From Pseudomonas asplenii (GTDB lineage: Bacteria > Pseudomonadota > Gammaproteobacteria > Pseudomonadales > Pseudomonadaceae), in contig NZ_LT629777.1 of NCBI RefSeq assembly GCF_900105475.1, positions 5,456,001 to 5,520,000 of the forward strand: a stretch of 64,000 nt of DNA. The letters run 5' to 3'. Positions 9,641 to 17,402 of this stretch are shown here, piece by piece. The position numbers and the translations under genes are program-made. Position 1 is the stretch's first letter. Each line of letters opens with the position of its first letter. The notes beneath the pieces were generated by a model. It saw only the letters and a program-made list of their open reading frames with translations. It did not search any database and was not told where the DNA came from.

Positions 9641-10793
9641 TTTCCGCCTCCTGCGCCGATGGGGTCGGCTCGATCTGGGCCTTGAGCGTCCAGCCCTCGG
9701 CGGCCGCAGTCGCCAGCACACCGGCCTGGGCCAGTTCGGTCTGCCAGGCGCCAGCGCTGCCTGGCTTGCGGTTTTCGGGCAGCAGACGCAGTTGCAGTTC
9801 ACCCTTTTCGAACACCAGGCCTTGCACCCCGCCGACCGCGAACGGCATCGCCAGGCCGGCCTGTCGCACCAGTCGGGAAAACTCGCTGTCGCCGACACCG
9901 CCGGCCTGGTGCCGGGCCAGTTGCTGACGAGCCTGCTGCAACGGGTTGAGCACCACCGGCAGAGCCGGGAAAGCCTGTTTGACCCGCTGTACCATCCACG
10001 TCTTGAGCTGCTGCCCCTGCTCGGCTTGCCGCGCCGCATGGAGGTTCAGGCCCACGGTCCAGACCGCCACGGCCAGTGCACAGCAGGCCATTGCCCGCCC
10101 CCAGTGACCGGCATGGGCGCCAGGCTGGCGCAAGGCGTCCTGCAAGCCCCAGCTCGGCGCCTTGCCGGTCCAGCGGTGGTCGGCGGGCACAACCTGGACC
10201 AGCGGATTCGTCGTCGGCGGCTCGCCGAGCCAATGCAGCACCTCGCCACGGCTGCGCAACTGCGTCAGCGCCTGGTCGACATCCGGGTGCACCTCGGCCA
10301 GGTCCGCCCCCTGGCGAATCAATAGATGCTCATCGAGCACCGCCACCACCGGCTCGCTGGCAATCACTGGCAGGCAGTACACCGCCGGATAGAGGCCACG
10401 CAGCGCCAGGCCGGCTTGGCGCAGCAACGCGCCAAGACGCTCCAGCGCCTCGCGTTGCAGCCAGGCAATCGGCACCCGGCCCTGGGCATCCCGTGGACCG
10501 TGGGCGATGTGCATCGACTCGCGGCTACCGAGAATCAGCGCCTGGGCCGCGCACTCGACCGCCAAGCGGATCTTCGCCGGCGGCAACGCCGGCAGTTCGA
10601 GGCTCGCCAGCAGACTGTCCAGCGGATGCAGGTAACACTCCACGGCCACGCCCTTGTTGGCCTGCCCCAGTTGCGTCAGGCTGGCCCGACCGGTTTCCCC
10701 GAGCTGCCCGTGGCGGTCGAGCCGAGCGAACGCCAGCGGGCTGTCGAGATCCTGCACCGCCAACGGCGCCAAGGCGATACGCAAGCGGCTCAT
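9633..10793 (-). CDS. hxcY: Type II secretion protein GspL (HxcY)
   Basis: GspL anchors the GspE ATPase to the inner membrane. The product has 386 residues: an actin-like cytoplasmic domain (residues 1 to about 230, with ALPPAKIRLAVECAAQALIL typical of GspL), one membrane segment (AMACCALAVAVWTVGLNL) and a periplasmic ferredoxin-like domain. It overlaps hxcX by 4 bases and hxcZ by 8 bases, so the whole X-Y-Z-Q-R-S run is translationally coupled. Confidence 0.9.
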   Translation of the reverse strand: MSRLRIALAPLAVQDLDSPLAFARLDRHGQLGETGRASLTQLGQANKGVAVECYLHPLDSLLASLELPALPPAKIRLAVECAAQALILGSRESMHIAHGPRDAQGRVPIAWLQREALERLGALLRQAGLALRGLYPAVYCLPVIASEPVVAVLDEHLLIRQGADLAEVHPDVDQALTQLRSRGEVLHWLGEPPTTNPLVQVVPADHRWTGKAPSWGLQDALRQPGAHAGHWGRAMACCALAVAVWTVGLNLHAARQAEQGQQLKTWMVQRVKQAFPALPVVLNPLQQARQQLARHQAGGVGDSEFSRLVRQAGLAMPFAVGGVQGLVFEKGELQLRLLPENRKPGSAGAWQTELAQAGVLATAAAEGWTLKAQIEPTPSAQEAENE

Positions 10794-11764
10794 ACGCCCA
10801 CCCGCGACCAGATCACCCGGGGCATCTGCAACTCACTGCGATGCAGCAACGCGGCCAGGTGGACCTGACGCCGGTCGTTGCGTGCCTGGCCGATGAGCAG
10901 GAACCACTCGCTGGTGATGCCGATCCTGATATCGGCGACCGCCAGTTGCGGCATGCGCAGACGGTTGACGAAGTCACCCCGATTGATGAACCACCGACCG
11001 GCGTCACGCTCGCTGATCAGGCTCCGGGCGCGCTGTGGCGACAGCCCCGGAACCTGGGAGGCCAGCACTTCGGCGGTGGCGGTATTGCCGTTGACCCAGG
11101 TATTGGCCGGCAGGATCGTCACATGCGGTGCCAGGCGGGCCAGGGTGTCCTCATCCACGCCGTCAACGCTACGCAGATCATCGAGGCTGCGCAGCATCGG
11201 CCGGCTGGCTGGCAGCGGCTTGTCGGCGGCACCCGGCGAGGTCAGGCGGCCGCTGTCGAACACGCCCTGCACGGCTGTGGTGGACTGACGCTCGGGGTTC
11301 AACAGCCGCGGGTAGGCGCTGATCACCCGCTGGGCTATGCGCTGGCCGACCGCCGCCTTGACCCCGATCAACTCGCACAGCCGGGCGAAGCCCTCCATCT
11401 GCTCGGCATCGACACGCTCGTCGCGCACCAGATTGCGCAGGTTGAACTTGCCCTGTTCATCTTCCAGGCGACCGTCGAACTGGCCGCCGCGCTCACTCAC
11501 GATCGGTTGCGCCCAGGCCTGGGCCAGGTGGGTCAATGGATCGCGCTGGCGTGCTTCCCAGAGCAACTGGCGGCTGAGTTCCAGGCCACCGCGCAGTTGC
11601 CAGGAACCCCGGACGCGCGACTGCTCGGCTTCCAGGCTGCGGGTGAATACGGTTTCGCGGGTCAGCATGCCGGCGGCAATCACCGCGACCACGGCGGCGA
11701 TCAGCAGCGCACTGATGATCGCCATGCCCCCTTGCTGTGCCGCTGTCGGCGAATGAGCCTGCAT
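10790..11764 (-). CDS. hxcX: Type II secretion minor pseudopilin GspK (HxcX)
   Basis: GspK is the large minor pseudopilin at the pseudopilus tip. The product has 324 residues. The prepilin leader MQAHSPTAAQQGG is followed by the hydrophobic helix MAIISALLIAAVVAVIAAGML. The +5 glutamate of other pilins is absent, as expected for GspK. The large alpha domain with helix-hairpin-helix-like repeats follows (LRSLDDLRSVDGVDEDTLARL). It starts 8 bases after the hxcT stop. Confidence 0.92.
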   Translation of the reverse strand: MQAHSPTAAQQGGMAIISALLIAAVVAVIAAGMLTRETVFTRSLEAEQSRVRGSWQLRGGLELSRQLLWEARQRDPLTHLAQAWAQPIVSERGGQFDGRLEDEQGKFNLRNLVRDERVDAEQMEGFARLCELIGVKAAVGQRIAQRVISAYPRLLNPERQSTTAVQGVFDSGRLTSPGAADKPLPASRPMLRSLDDLRSVDGVDEDTLARLAPHVTILPANTWVNGNTATAEVLASQVPGLSPQRARSLISERDAGRWFINRGDFVNRLRMPQLAVADIRIGITSEWFLLIGQARNDRRQVHLAALLHRSELQMPRVIWSRVGV

Positions 11765-11772
11765 GGCCGCGA

Positions 11773-12222
11773 CTACAACTGCCAGGAGCCGATGTCGGCA
11801 TTGACCCCGTCACCGTCCGGCGTGCCGTCGGCGCCCAGGGAAAACACATCGACTTCGCCGTTGGCGCCCGGATTGAGGTACTGATAAGGGCGGCCCCAAG
11901 GATCGTTGGGCAAGCGTTCCAGGTACGAGCGCCAGTTGCTGTCCTTGGCGTTGGCCGGACGCTCGACGAGGATCTTCAGGCCCTGATTCTGGCTCGGGTA
12001 GCTGCCGTGGTCGAGACGGTAGAGCTTGAGCGCCTGCATCAGGCCGCCGATGTCCTGCCTGGCCGCAGTAGCCCGCGCCTGATCGGGACGGTCGAGCACC
12101 TTGGGCACGACCATGGCGGCGAGAATCCCGAGGATGACCACCACCACCATGATCTCGATCAGCGTAAATCCCTGCTGTGTCTGACGACCTCTGGAACGGG
12201 AATTGCGGCGCGCGATATCCAT
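11773..12222 (-). CDS. hxcT: Type II secretion major pseudopilin GspG (HxcT)
   Basis: This is the main subunit of the pseudopilus. It has 149 residues. The prepilin peptidase site is QQG/FTLIEIMVVVVILGILA, with E5 present. The C-terminal signature of calcium-binding GspG follows (NDPWGRPYQYLNPG and the loop DGTPDGDGVNADIGSW). The frame extends to 12267, but ATG 12222 is chosen because AAGGA lies 8 bases before it. It is the first gene of the leftward seven-gene operon and lies back to back with hxcV. A PhoB-like box lies about 52 bases upstream. Confidence 0.95.
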   Translation of the reverse strand: MDIARRNSRSRGRQTQQGFTLIEIMVVVVILGILAAMVVPKVLDRPDQARATAARQDIGGLMQALKLYRLDHGSYPSQNQGLKILVERPANAKDSNWRSYLERLPNDPWGRPYQYLNPGANGEVDVFSLGADGTPDGDGVNADIGSWQL

Positions 12223-12273
12223 CTCGACAATCCTTGGCTTGATTCGGTTCGCGGCGGATTGTTGCAAGAAGAT

Positions 12274-12291
12274 ATGTCACCGATATGGAAA
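12274..12291 (-). promoter_or_regulatory. Candidate Pho box upstream of hxcT
   Basis: On the minus strand TTTCCAT-ATCG-GTGACAT is laid out as two 7-mers with a 4-base gap, like the PhoB consensus CTGTCAT-N4-CTGTCAT (4/7 and 5/7 matches). Ten bases further on is AACAAT, a possible -10, which is the spacing expected of PhoB promoters. P. aeruginosa hxc is known to respond to phosphate limitation. The match is moderate and was found by eye. Confidence 0.4.
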
Positions 12292-12370
12292 ATCCTCGGG
12301 TGCTTTGGTCAGCAAGCGGTCAAAAAGCCGCGCTAGAGTCCTGACTCGGTTCCCGGCTTCGAGACACCCC

Positions 12371-12784
12371 ATGCAGCGACCTTCCCGCCAACCGGGTTTC
12401 ACCCTGATCGAAGTGCTGGTGGCGCTGGCGATCATCGCCGTGGCGATGTCGGCGGCGGTGCGAGTGGCCGGGTTGATGACCCAGAGCAACGGCATGTTGC
12501 GCGACCGTTCCGTGGCCCTGCTGGCCGCCCAGAGCCGGCTGGCCGAGTTGCGCCTGGAAGGTCGGCTGGTCACGGGGCGCAAGTCGTTCGAGTGCGATCA
12601 GGGCCGGCTGGCCCTGCGCTGCGACCAGTCGATCGGACCGGGGAACAGCTCGCAACTGTTTCGGGTCGAGATCCGGGTACTGGACCGGCGCCACGAAGCA
12701 CCGCCGCTGGCGCGCCTGGAAACCCTGATGAGTGCGCCGGAATTCAAGGTCGGGTCAGCGACGGCAGGAACGGCGCTTCGCTGA
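12371..12784 (+). CDS. hxcV: Type II secretion minor pseudopilin GspI (HxcV)
   Basis: This is a minor pseudopilin of the tip complex, 137 residues long. The leader MQRPSRQPG is followed by the processed helix FTLIEVLVALAIIAVAMSAAVR, with E5 present. The following sequence (NGMLRDRSVALLAAQSRLAELRL) is typical of GspI. It is transcribed away from hxcT. No strong ribosome-binding site precedes ATG 12371, but this start gives a normal leader. Its 3' end overlaps the convergent hxcP 3' end by 41 bases. Confidence 0.9.
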   Translation: MQRPSRQPGFTLIEVLVALAIIAVAMSAAVRVAGLMTQSNGMLRDRSVALLAAQSRLAELRLEGRLVTGRKSFECDQGRLALRCDQSIGPGNSSQLFRVEIRVLDRRHEAPPLARLETLMSAPEFKVGSATAGTALR

Positions 12785-13175
12785 GCCGAGTCACCGCCAG
12801 GCGCTGCTTCTGCGCGCCCTGCTCGATCAGGATGCCGTCGCGCTCGATCGCCAACAACCGGACGCCCTGCCCCAGTCGTTCACCGGCCAGAAAGCTGCGC
12901 GGCGGGCCATCGTTGAGACTGAGAATCGCCACCGCGCCATGCCCTGCGGCCATGACCCCGGACACCTTGATGTCGAGCCGTGCCGGTTGGTTGGAAAACC
13001 ACTGCAAGGCCGGATTGTCAGTGCGCCCGAGGGCCACTGGCGGCTGGCCCTCGGGCACCTGGGAGATGGCCGGGGTCAGCAGCAGAGTAGACCAGACCAG
13101 CACACCGGCCAGGGCGGCAAGCAAGGCCGCCGACTGAACGATCTGTACCGGGGAAAAGCGCGAGGTCCATTGCAT
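12744..13175 (-). CDS. hxcP: Type II secretion protein GspC-like (HxcP)
   Basis: GspC proteins connect the inner-membrane platform to the secretin. The product has 143 residues: a short cytoplasmic end, one membrane segment (AALLAALAGVLVWSTLLLTP, about residues 16-36) and a homology-region domain (LDIKVSGVMAAGHGAVAILS ... FLAGERLGQGVRLLAIERDGILIEQGAQKQRL). The C-terminal PDZ or coiled-coil domain of longer GspC proteins is missing, so it is a short form. It lies alone on the minus strand between two plus-strand genes. AAAGGAG precedes the ATG. Confidence 0.85.
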   Translation of the reverse strand: MQWTSRFSPVQIVQSAALLAALAGVLVWSTLLLTPAISQVPEGQPPVALGRTDNPALQWFSNQPARLDIKVSGVMAAGHGAVAILSLNDGPPRSFLAGERLGQGVRLLAIERDGILIEQGAQKQRLAVTRLSEAPFLPSLTRP

Positions 13176-13338
13176 GCTTGAGGCTCCTTTGGGTCTATCT
13201 ACGCAACAGGGATGAATGATCGGCGGCAGTCCGCCAGGACATGCCCAACCAGCCTACCGGGCAATTCTCACGTTTTTATTTCACACGCCCATCATCTTCA
13301 CCATGCAGCATGGAGCCAGTCCCCCGGAGTCTTGTCGA

Positions 13339-13794
13339 ATGGATGCCCTACGTCCCGCCCAGGCGGGTTTTACCCTGATCGAACTGATGGTGGTGCTGGT
13401 GATCGTCGGCATCGCCAGTGCAGCCATCAGCCTCAGCATCAAGCCCGACCCGCTGCAACAGCTGCGCAAGGATGCCGAGCGCCTGGCCCAGGCCCTCCAG
13501 GTGGCCCAGGCCGAGGCCCGGGCCGATGGGCGGCCGATCCGCTGGTTGAGCGACAGCCAGGGTTACCGCTTCAGTCGAGCCGACGGCCAGGGTGGCAGCG
13601 AGCAGTTCAACAACGACCCGCAACTGCGCCCGACCCGTTGGCAAAGTACACCGATGCAGGTGCAATTGGAGCGTGGCAAGACCCTGCTGCTCGACGCCGA
13701 ATGGATCGCTCCCCCGTTGCACCTGTCGCTCTCCGATGGGCAGCACAGCATTGGCGTGGTCCGTGACAGCACCGGCGAGGTTCGCGTGCAATGA
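13339..13794 (+). CDS. hxcU: Type II secretion minor pseudopilin GspH (HxcU)
   Basis: This minor pseudopilin has 151 residues. The leader MDALRPAQAG is followed by FTLIELMVVLVIVGIASAAI, with E5. A compact beta domain follows with the GspH-like stretch AERLAQALQVAQAEARADGR. The frame is open back to 13216, but ATG 13339 gives a normal short leader and has GGAG about 9 bases upstream. Its stop overlaps the hxcW start (ATGA). Confidence 0.9.
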   Translation: MDALRPAQAGFTLIELMVVLVIVGIASAAISLSIKPDPLQQLRKDAERLAQALQVAQAEARADGRPIRWLSDSQGYRFSRADGQGGSEQFNNDPQLRPTRWQSTPMQVQLERGKTLLLDAEWIAPPLHLSLSDGQHSIGVVRDSTGEVRVQ

Positions 13795-14399
13795 AACGCC
13801 AGGCCGGTTTCACCCTGATCGAAGTGATGATTGCGCTGATGCTGATGGCGGTGGTCAGCATCATTGCCTGGCGCGGCCTGGACAGCGTCAACCGCACCGA
13901 CGAACACCTCAGGCGCAGCACCGCGCAGACCCACCAGTTGCTGGCGGCACTCGGCCAACTGGAGCGCGACGTGGCCCTGCGCGGCGGCATCGAGCTGGTC
14001 GAACCAGCACCTGCCGATCAGGAGCAACGGCCGGCCGTTGGACCGGTGGCGATCAGTGTACGCAGTGCCGAGGGCAAAGGGTTTCGGCTGGACCTGATTC
14101 GCACATCGCCCCAGCAAGACGGCAGCCTGCAGCGGGTACGCTGGTGGTTGCAGGGCGGCACCCTGTATCGGGCAGTGGCGGCGGCGCGCACGCAGTTTCC
14201 GCTGCCGGCACCGAAGGGCGGCGTGGCGGTACTGGAGCAAATCACCTCGATGGACTTGCGGGTGTGGCAAGCGGGCAAGGGCTGGCGGCGACTGAGCGGT
14301 GATCGCCAGGATAATCCGCTGGGGCTGGAGATCAATCTGGTGCGCAATACACCGCAGGGGGTGGAACACTATCGCCAGGTGTTGGGGCCACTGGAGTGA
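13791..14399 (+). CDS. hxcW: Type II secretion minor pseudopilin GspJ (HxcW)
   Basis: This minor pseudopilin of the tip trimer has 202 residues. The leader MKRQAG is followed by FTLIEVMIALMLMAVVSIIAW, with E5. The downstream region (LAALGQLERDVALRGGIEL ... LEQITSMDLRVWQAGKGW ... LGLEINL) fits GspJ. It is coupled to hxcU by a 4-base overlap and converges on vreR, with 12 bases between the stops. Confidence 0.92.
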   Translation: MKRQAGFTLIEVMIALMLMAVVSIIAWRGLDSVNRTDEHLRRSTAQTHQLLAALGQLERDVALRGGIELVEPAPADQEQRPAVGPVAISVRSAEGKGFRLDLIRTSPQQDGSLQRVRWWLQGGTLYRAVAAARTQFPLPAPKGGVAVLEQITSMDLRVWQAGKGWRRLSGDRQDNPLGLEINLVRNTPQGVEHYRQVLGPLE

Positions 14400-14411
14400 A
14401 CCTGGGGATTT

Positions 14412-15362
14412 TTAGCTGAGCAGCACTACCCCACCCGGCAACTCGGTGCACTTGGCCCCATAGGCATCGCGAATCAGCAGTGCCACGCCCGCCAACTGAT
14501 CCAGGCTGAACCGCGCCTGGACCTTGCGCTTGCCCAGCTCGCTGTTGAGCAGCACCAGCATGCCCGGACGATAGCGGTTGATCTCGCTGATCACGCTGGC
14601 CAGGGTCGCATCGTTGAATACCAGCATCTTGTTGCGCCAGGCGATCACCGCCGTCGGGTCAACGGCCTGCGGTTCGCTGGCCTGGCGGGTGTCGTAGACC
14701 AGTTGGCGACCACTTTCCAGACGGAAATGGCGCCCGAGCACATCCACCGTCAACACCCCTTCGATACAGGTGACGCAGACACTCTGGTCAAGGTTACGCA
14801 AATTGAAGCGGGCCTGTTCGGCAGTCAATAACCCGCCGCCAGCCTGGACCTGGACCGGTGCCTGGGTCCGCGCCAGCACTTCCACTTCACCCGTGACCAG
14901 TTCGATGCGCGAATCGCCATTGACCGACGGCAGACGGTTGATACGGGTCTGGGTATTGAGTTCCAGGCTGATGCCCTCGCCCAGTTCGATCCGTCGTTGT
15001 TCACCGACATCGGTACGGTAGTCGGCGTCCAGGCCGGAGAAGCCACCCGGCACGGTGCCGCGAATCAGGAAAAACGCCGCCGACGCGGCAATGGCTCCGC
15101 CCAGAAAGGCCCGACGCCCGAAATGCCGGGCGCGTGGCGGGTGCTGCAGTTGTTCGAGGGCCGGTTTGAGGGACTGCCACAACAGCTTGGCCTGTTCAAA
15201 GGCCCGGGCGTGCTCGGGGCTCTGTTCGCACCAATGGCGCAAGGCCCGCGCATCGGCGACGGTAGCCTGGCCGGAGGTCAGGAGAATCAGCCAATCCCGG
15301 GCTTCGCTCTGCAAGCGGGCGGCTGGGCCGACCGGCAAATCGGTGATGGAAGTCGTGTTCAA
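14412..15362 (-). CDS. vreR: FecR-type anti-sigma factor (VreR)
   Basis: This is a membrane regulator of an ECF sigma factor, 316 residues long. The N-terminal FecR region has the expected pattern (ARDWLILLTSGQATVADARALRHWCEQSPEHARAF). One membrane segment lies near residues 85-101 (FLGGAIAASAAFFLI), and a periplasmic FecR domain follows, ending in a secretin-like fold (FNDATLASVISEINRYRPG). It lies 37 bases after vreI in the vreA-vreI-vreR operon and next to the hxc genes. In P. aeruginosa the same three genes stand at the same place. Confidence 0.88.
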   Translation of the reverse strand: MNTTSITDLPVGPAARLQSEARDWLILLTSGQATVADARALRHWCEQSPEHARAFEQAKLLWQSLKPALEQLQHPPRARHFGRRAFLGGAIAASAAFFLIRGTVPGGFSGLDADYRTDVGEQRRIELGEGISLELNTQTRINRLPSVNGDSRIELVTGEVEVLARTQAPVQVQAGGGLLTAEQARFNLRNLDQSVCVTCIEGVLTVDVLGRHFRLESGRQLVYDTRQASEPQAVDPTAVIAWRNKMLVFNDATLASVISEINRYRPGMLVLLNSELGKRKVQARFSLDQLAGVALLIRDAYGAKCTELPGGVVLLS

Positions 15363-15399
15363 GCGTACAGGTACTCACGAAGATTTCGCTGATGTATTA

Positions 15400-15945
15400 C
15401 TAAGACGGTTTTCCCGCACCGGGACCGAACCGCTGAATCACTTTTCTTTCCAGACGCGCCGCACAGTGTCCCAGGGCAGCCTTCAGTTCCTTCTCGACCA
15501 TGCGCGTGGAAATCCCGAAACGCTGGGAGATCTCCAGATGGGGCGCCTCTTCCAGACGCGCGGCGATGAAGATCCGCCGACGCCGGGCCGGCAGTTCGTA
15601 CAACGCTTTGAGCAACGACTGGATTTCCTTCTGGCCCCCGACGACACGTTCCGGATCAAGGGCCTCGCTACCGATCTGCAGCAGCTCTTCGACCTCCTCG
15701 CCTGTCAGCAACCGCGCATCGGCCTGGCGTCGGTCGGCGGCGATGTTCAGGGCCATGCGGTACAGGTAGGCGTTGGGCTGGGTCAGGTTCAGCGGCGTTT
15801 CCATGCGGTCGACCCGCAGGTAGGTTTCATGCAGAACGTCATTGGCCAATTCCTCCGACCCCAGGCGGCGACGCAGGCGCAGCTTGAAATCGTCGTAGGA
15901 GGTCAGGAACAACCGGACCATCGGACTGTGCCCGACATTCTTCAT
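15400..15945 (-). CDS. vreI: ECF sigma factor, FecI/VreI type
   Basis: This is an iron-starvation-class ECF sigma factor of 181 residues. Region 2 (FKLRLRRRLGSEELANDVLHETYLRV) and region 4 (LPARRRRIFIAARLEEAPHLEISQRFGISTRMVEKEL) are complete. The start overlaps the vreA stop by 4 bases (ATGA). It should be held by VreR and released by a signal passed through VreA. Which promoters it serves here is not shown by the sequence; the hxc genes are the obvious candidates from synteny. Confidence 0.9.
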   Translation of the reverse strand: MKNVGHSPMVRLFLTSYDDFKLRLRRRLGSEELANDVLHETYLRVDRMETPLNLTQPNAYLYRMALNIAADRRQADARLLTGEEVEELLQIGSEALDPERVVGGQKEIQSLLKALYELPARRRRIFIAARLEEAPHLEISQRFGISTRMVEKELKAALGHCAARLERKVIQRFGPGAGKPS

Positions 15946-16697
15946 GCTCCGGAGGCTCCCTTACGTTCTGTGCAATCCATGCTCGCTCCTGCTGAATCCG
16001 GCGTTAAAAGAAGGGTTACGGGCTGGCGCAGCGACGAAGGGGCCGAGCGCTCGACCCGCACCGTGCGCAAACGCTCGACCAGCGCCCCATCGCGCTGAAC
16101 GTCCCCGGTCGAACTGACCAGACGGCTGTGCTGCAAACCGCCATCAGCGCCGATCCACACCTGCAATACCGCCCGGTAGGTGCCGGGACGGGTCAAGGGC
16201 ACGGCGCACAGGGCCTGTTCGATCGCCTGCTGGAGCGCCTGCGCGTAGCTGCCGGCCAACGCCCCACCCTTGCCGGCCAGCCCGTGGGCCGACGGTTCGC
16301 TGACCTGGGCCACCTGCAAGGTGAAGGCATCGGCTCGGGCATACCGCGCCATCAATCCACTGCCGGTGAGCAACAGCTCCAGGGCTTCGCCAGCCCGGTA
16401 GCGTCCGTGCACCTCCAGGGAGCGGCGGGCGCGGGTCAGGTCACGGTCGACCAGCACCGCCATCCCGGTCTGGCGACTGAAGGCATCCAGCGCACCCGCC
16501 AGGTCCTGGGCGGCAATATCCAGCTCGACGCGGGCCTGCGGGTCGACCTTCAGCGGCTCGGCCGCGAGGCCCGCGCACGGCTGACCCGCCAGCAGCACAG
16601 CCAGTGCTACCAGCATCGGCCCAAGGCGAAAAAACGACAGACGCACGGCCACGGATCGAAGTCCCTGCACTGCTGACGTATCCACGAAAACCGTCAT
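15942..16697 (-). CDS. vreA: STN-domain signalling protein with TonB-like C-terminus (VreA)
   Basis: This is a cell-surface-signalling protein of up to 251 residues. A secretory signal (LVALAVLLAGQPCAGLAAEP) is followed by an STN domain (LDIAAQDLAGALDAFSRQTG ... YRAGEALELLLTGSGLMARY). The C-terminal 100 residues look like a TonB C-terminal domain (YRAVLQVWIGADGGLQHSRL, then STGDVQRDGALVERL). There is no TonB-dependent beta-barrel, so it is not an ordinary receptor. The first ATG lacks a good ribosome-binding site; a GTG before RLSFFRLG or the ATG before LVALAV would give a more normal signal peptide. It is the first gene of vreAIR. Confidence 0.82.
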   Translation of the reverse strand: MTVFVDTSAVQGLRSVAVRLSFFRLGPMLVALAVLLAGQPCAGLAAEPLKVDPQARVELDIAAQDLAGALDAFSRQTGMAVLVDRDLTRARRSLEVHGRYRAGEALELLLTGSGLMARYARADAFTLQVAQVSEPSAHGLAGKGGALAGSYAQALQQAIEQALCAVPLTRPGTYRAVLQVWIGADGGLQHSRLVSSTGDVQRDGALVERLRTVRVERSAPSSLRQPVTLLLTPDSAGASMDCTERKGASGA

Positions 16698-16822
16698 CCT
16701 GAGGGCTGTTTATGAATCTGGTGTTACGGGCCCTGCAAAAAAACCATCACCCAGGCGGGGCGGGCCTTGCACTAGACTGCAGGGCACCCGCCCCCCATCG
16801 CGAGGCCAGCCAGGAGGCCCCC

Positions 16823-17143
16823 ATGAAAGCCCTTTCGCGTCTTGCCGGTATCCTTCTCTTCGCCACCCTGCCCGGCCTCGGTCACGCCGCTCAGGAGAGC
16901 GAGCCTTCCGGCTGCGTCGAAGTCAGCGTCGACGGCTACAAGGCTGCGGACTACCACTGTCTGAGCCAACAGATGAGCGGCCCGCCAAACAGCGAAACCA
17001 AGCGCCGCAACCAGCAGGCACTGAATCCGGATATCAGCAGAAAGGCACCGAACCAGGCCGGCCTCGCCACGCCAGCGACCACCAGCATTCGCATGGGCAA
17101 TACCTTCGGCACCTCGGTGAAACCGCAACGGCCGACGCCCTAG
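16823..17143 (+). CDS. Small secreted protein of unknown function
   Basis: The product has 106 residues with a cleavable signal peptide (MKALSRLAGILLFATLPGLGHAA). The mature part has two cysteines (SGCVEVSVDGYKAADYHCLS) and a low-complexity, Asn/Pro/Thr-rich tail. The frame begins at 16712, but CAGGAGG at 16811-16817 places the start at ATG 16823. It diverges from vreA across about 125 bp. I do not recognise the family. The position next to vreA suggests it may belong to the Vre/Hxc regulon, which is inference. Confidence 0.7.
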   Translation: MKALSRLAGILLFATLPGLGHAAQESEPSGCVEVSVDGYKAADYHCLSQQMSGPPNSETKRRNQQALNPDISRKAPNQAGLATPATTSIRMGNTFGTSVKPQRPTP

Positions 17144-17164
17144 CCCGATACCCGATACCCGATA
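17144..17164. repeat. Three tandem copies of the heptamer CCCGATA
   Basis: CCCGATA occurs at 17144-17150, 17151-17157 and 17158-17164, starting right after the stop codon of the small secreted-protein gene. It is too short to assign a role. Confidence 0.7.
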
Positions 17165-17253
17165 GTCAATCCCGACCTCAGCCCATGAAACCGGCTCCAG
17201 CCAGAAAAGCCCCTCGTGCGGCTCGGCCGGTTTCCCGACCAGAGGTCCTTCGA

Positions 17254-17271
17254 ACTGTCATTTCTGACAGT
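17254..17271. promoter_or_regulatory. Perfect palindrome, possible operator
   Basis: ACTGTCA-TTTC-TGACAGT is a perfect 7-bp inverted repeat with a 4-base centre. It lies 132 bases before the unknown gene at 17403, in an intergenic space of about 260 bp that holds no other gene. The form suggests a dimeric regulator site or a short RNA hairpin. It is not a Pho box, because the half-sites are inverted rather than direct. Confidence 0.45.
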
Positions 17272-17402
17272 AGCCATCACTTTCCGAGTAGGTAGAGACT
17301 GGTTTATCGGTCCAAGTGGCAACGCCATGGGGGTCCGCCCATGCAGTTCAGCAACGACTGAAAACCTGCACCTTCACTATTTCAACGAAAGGGTGAGCCG
17401 AC

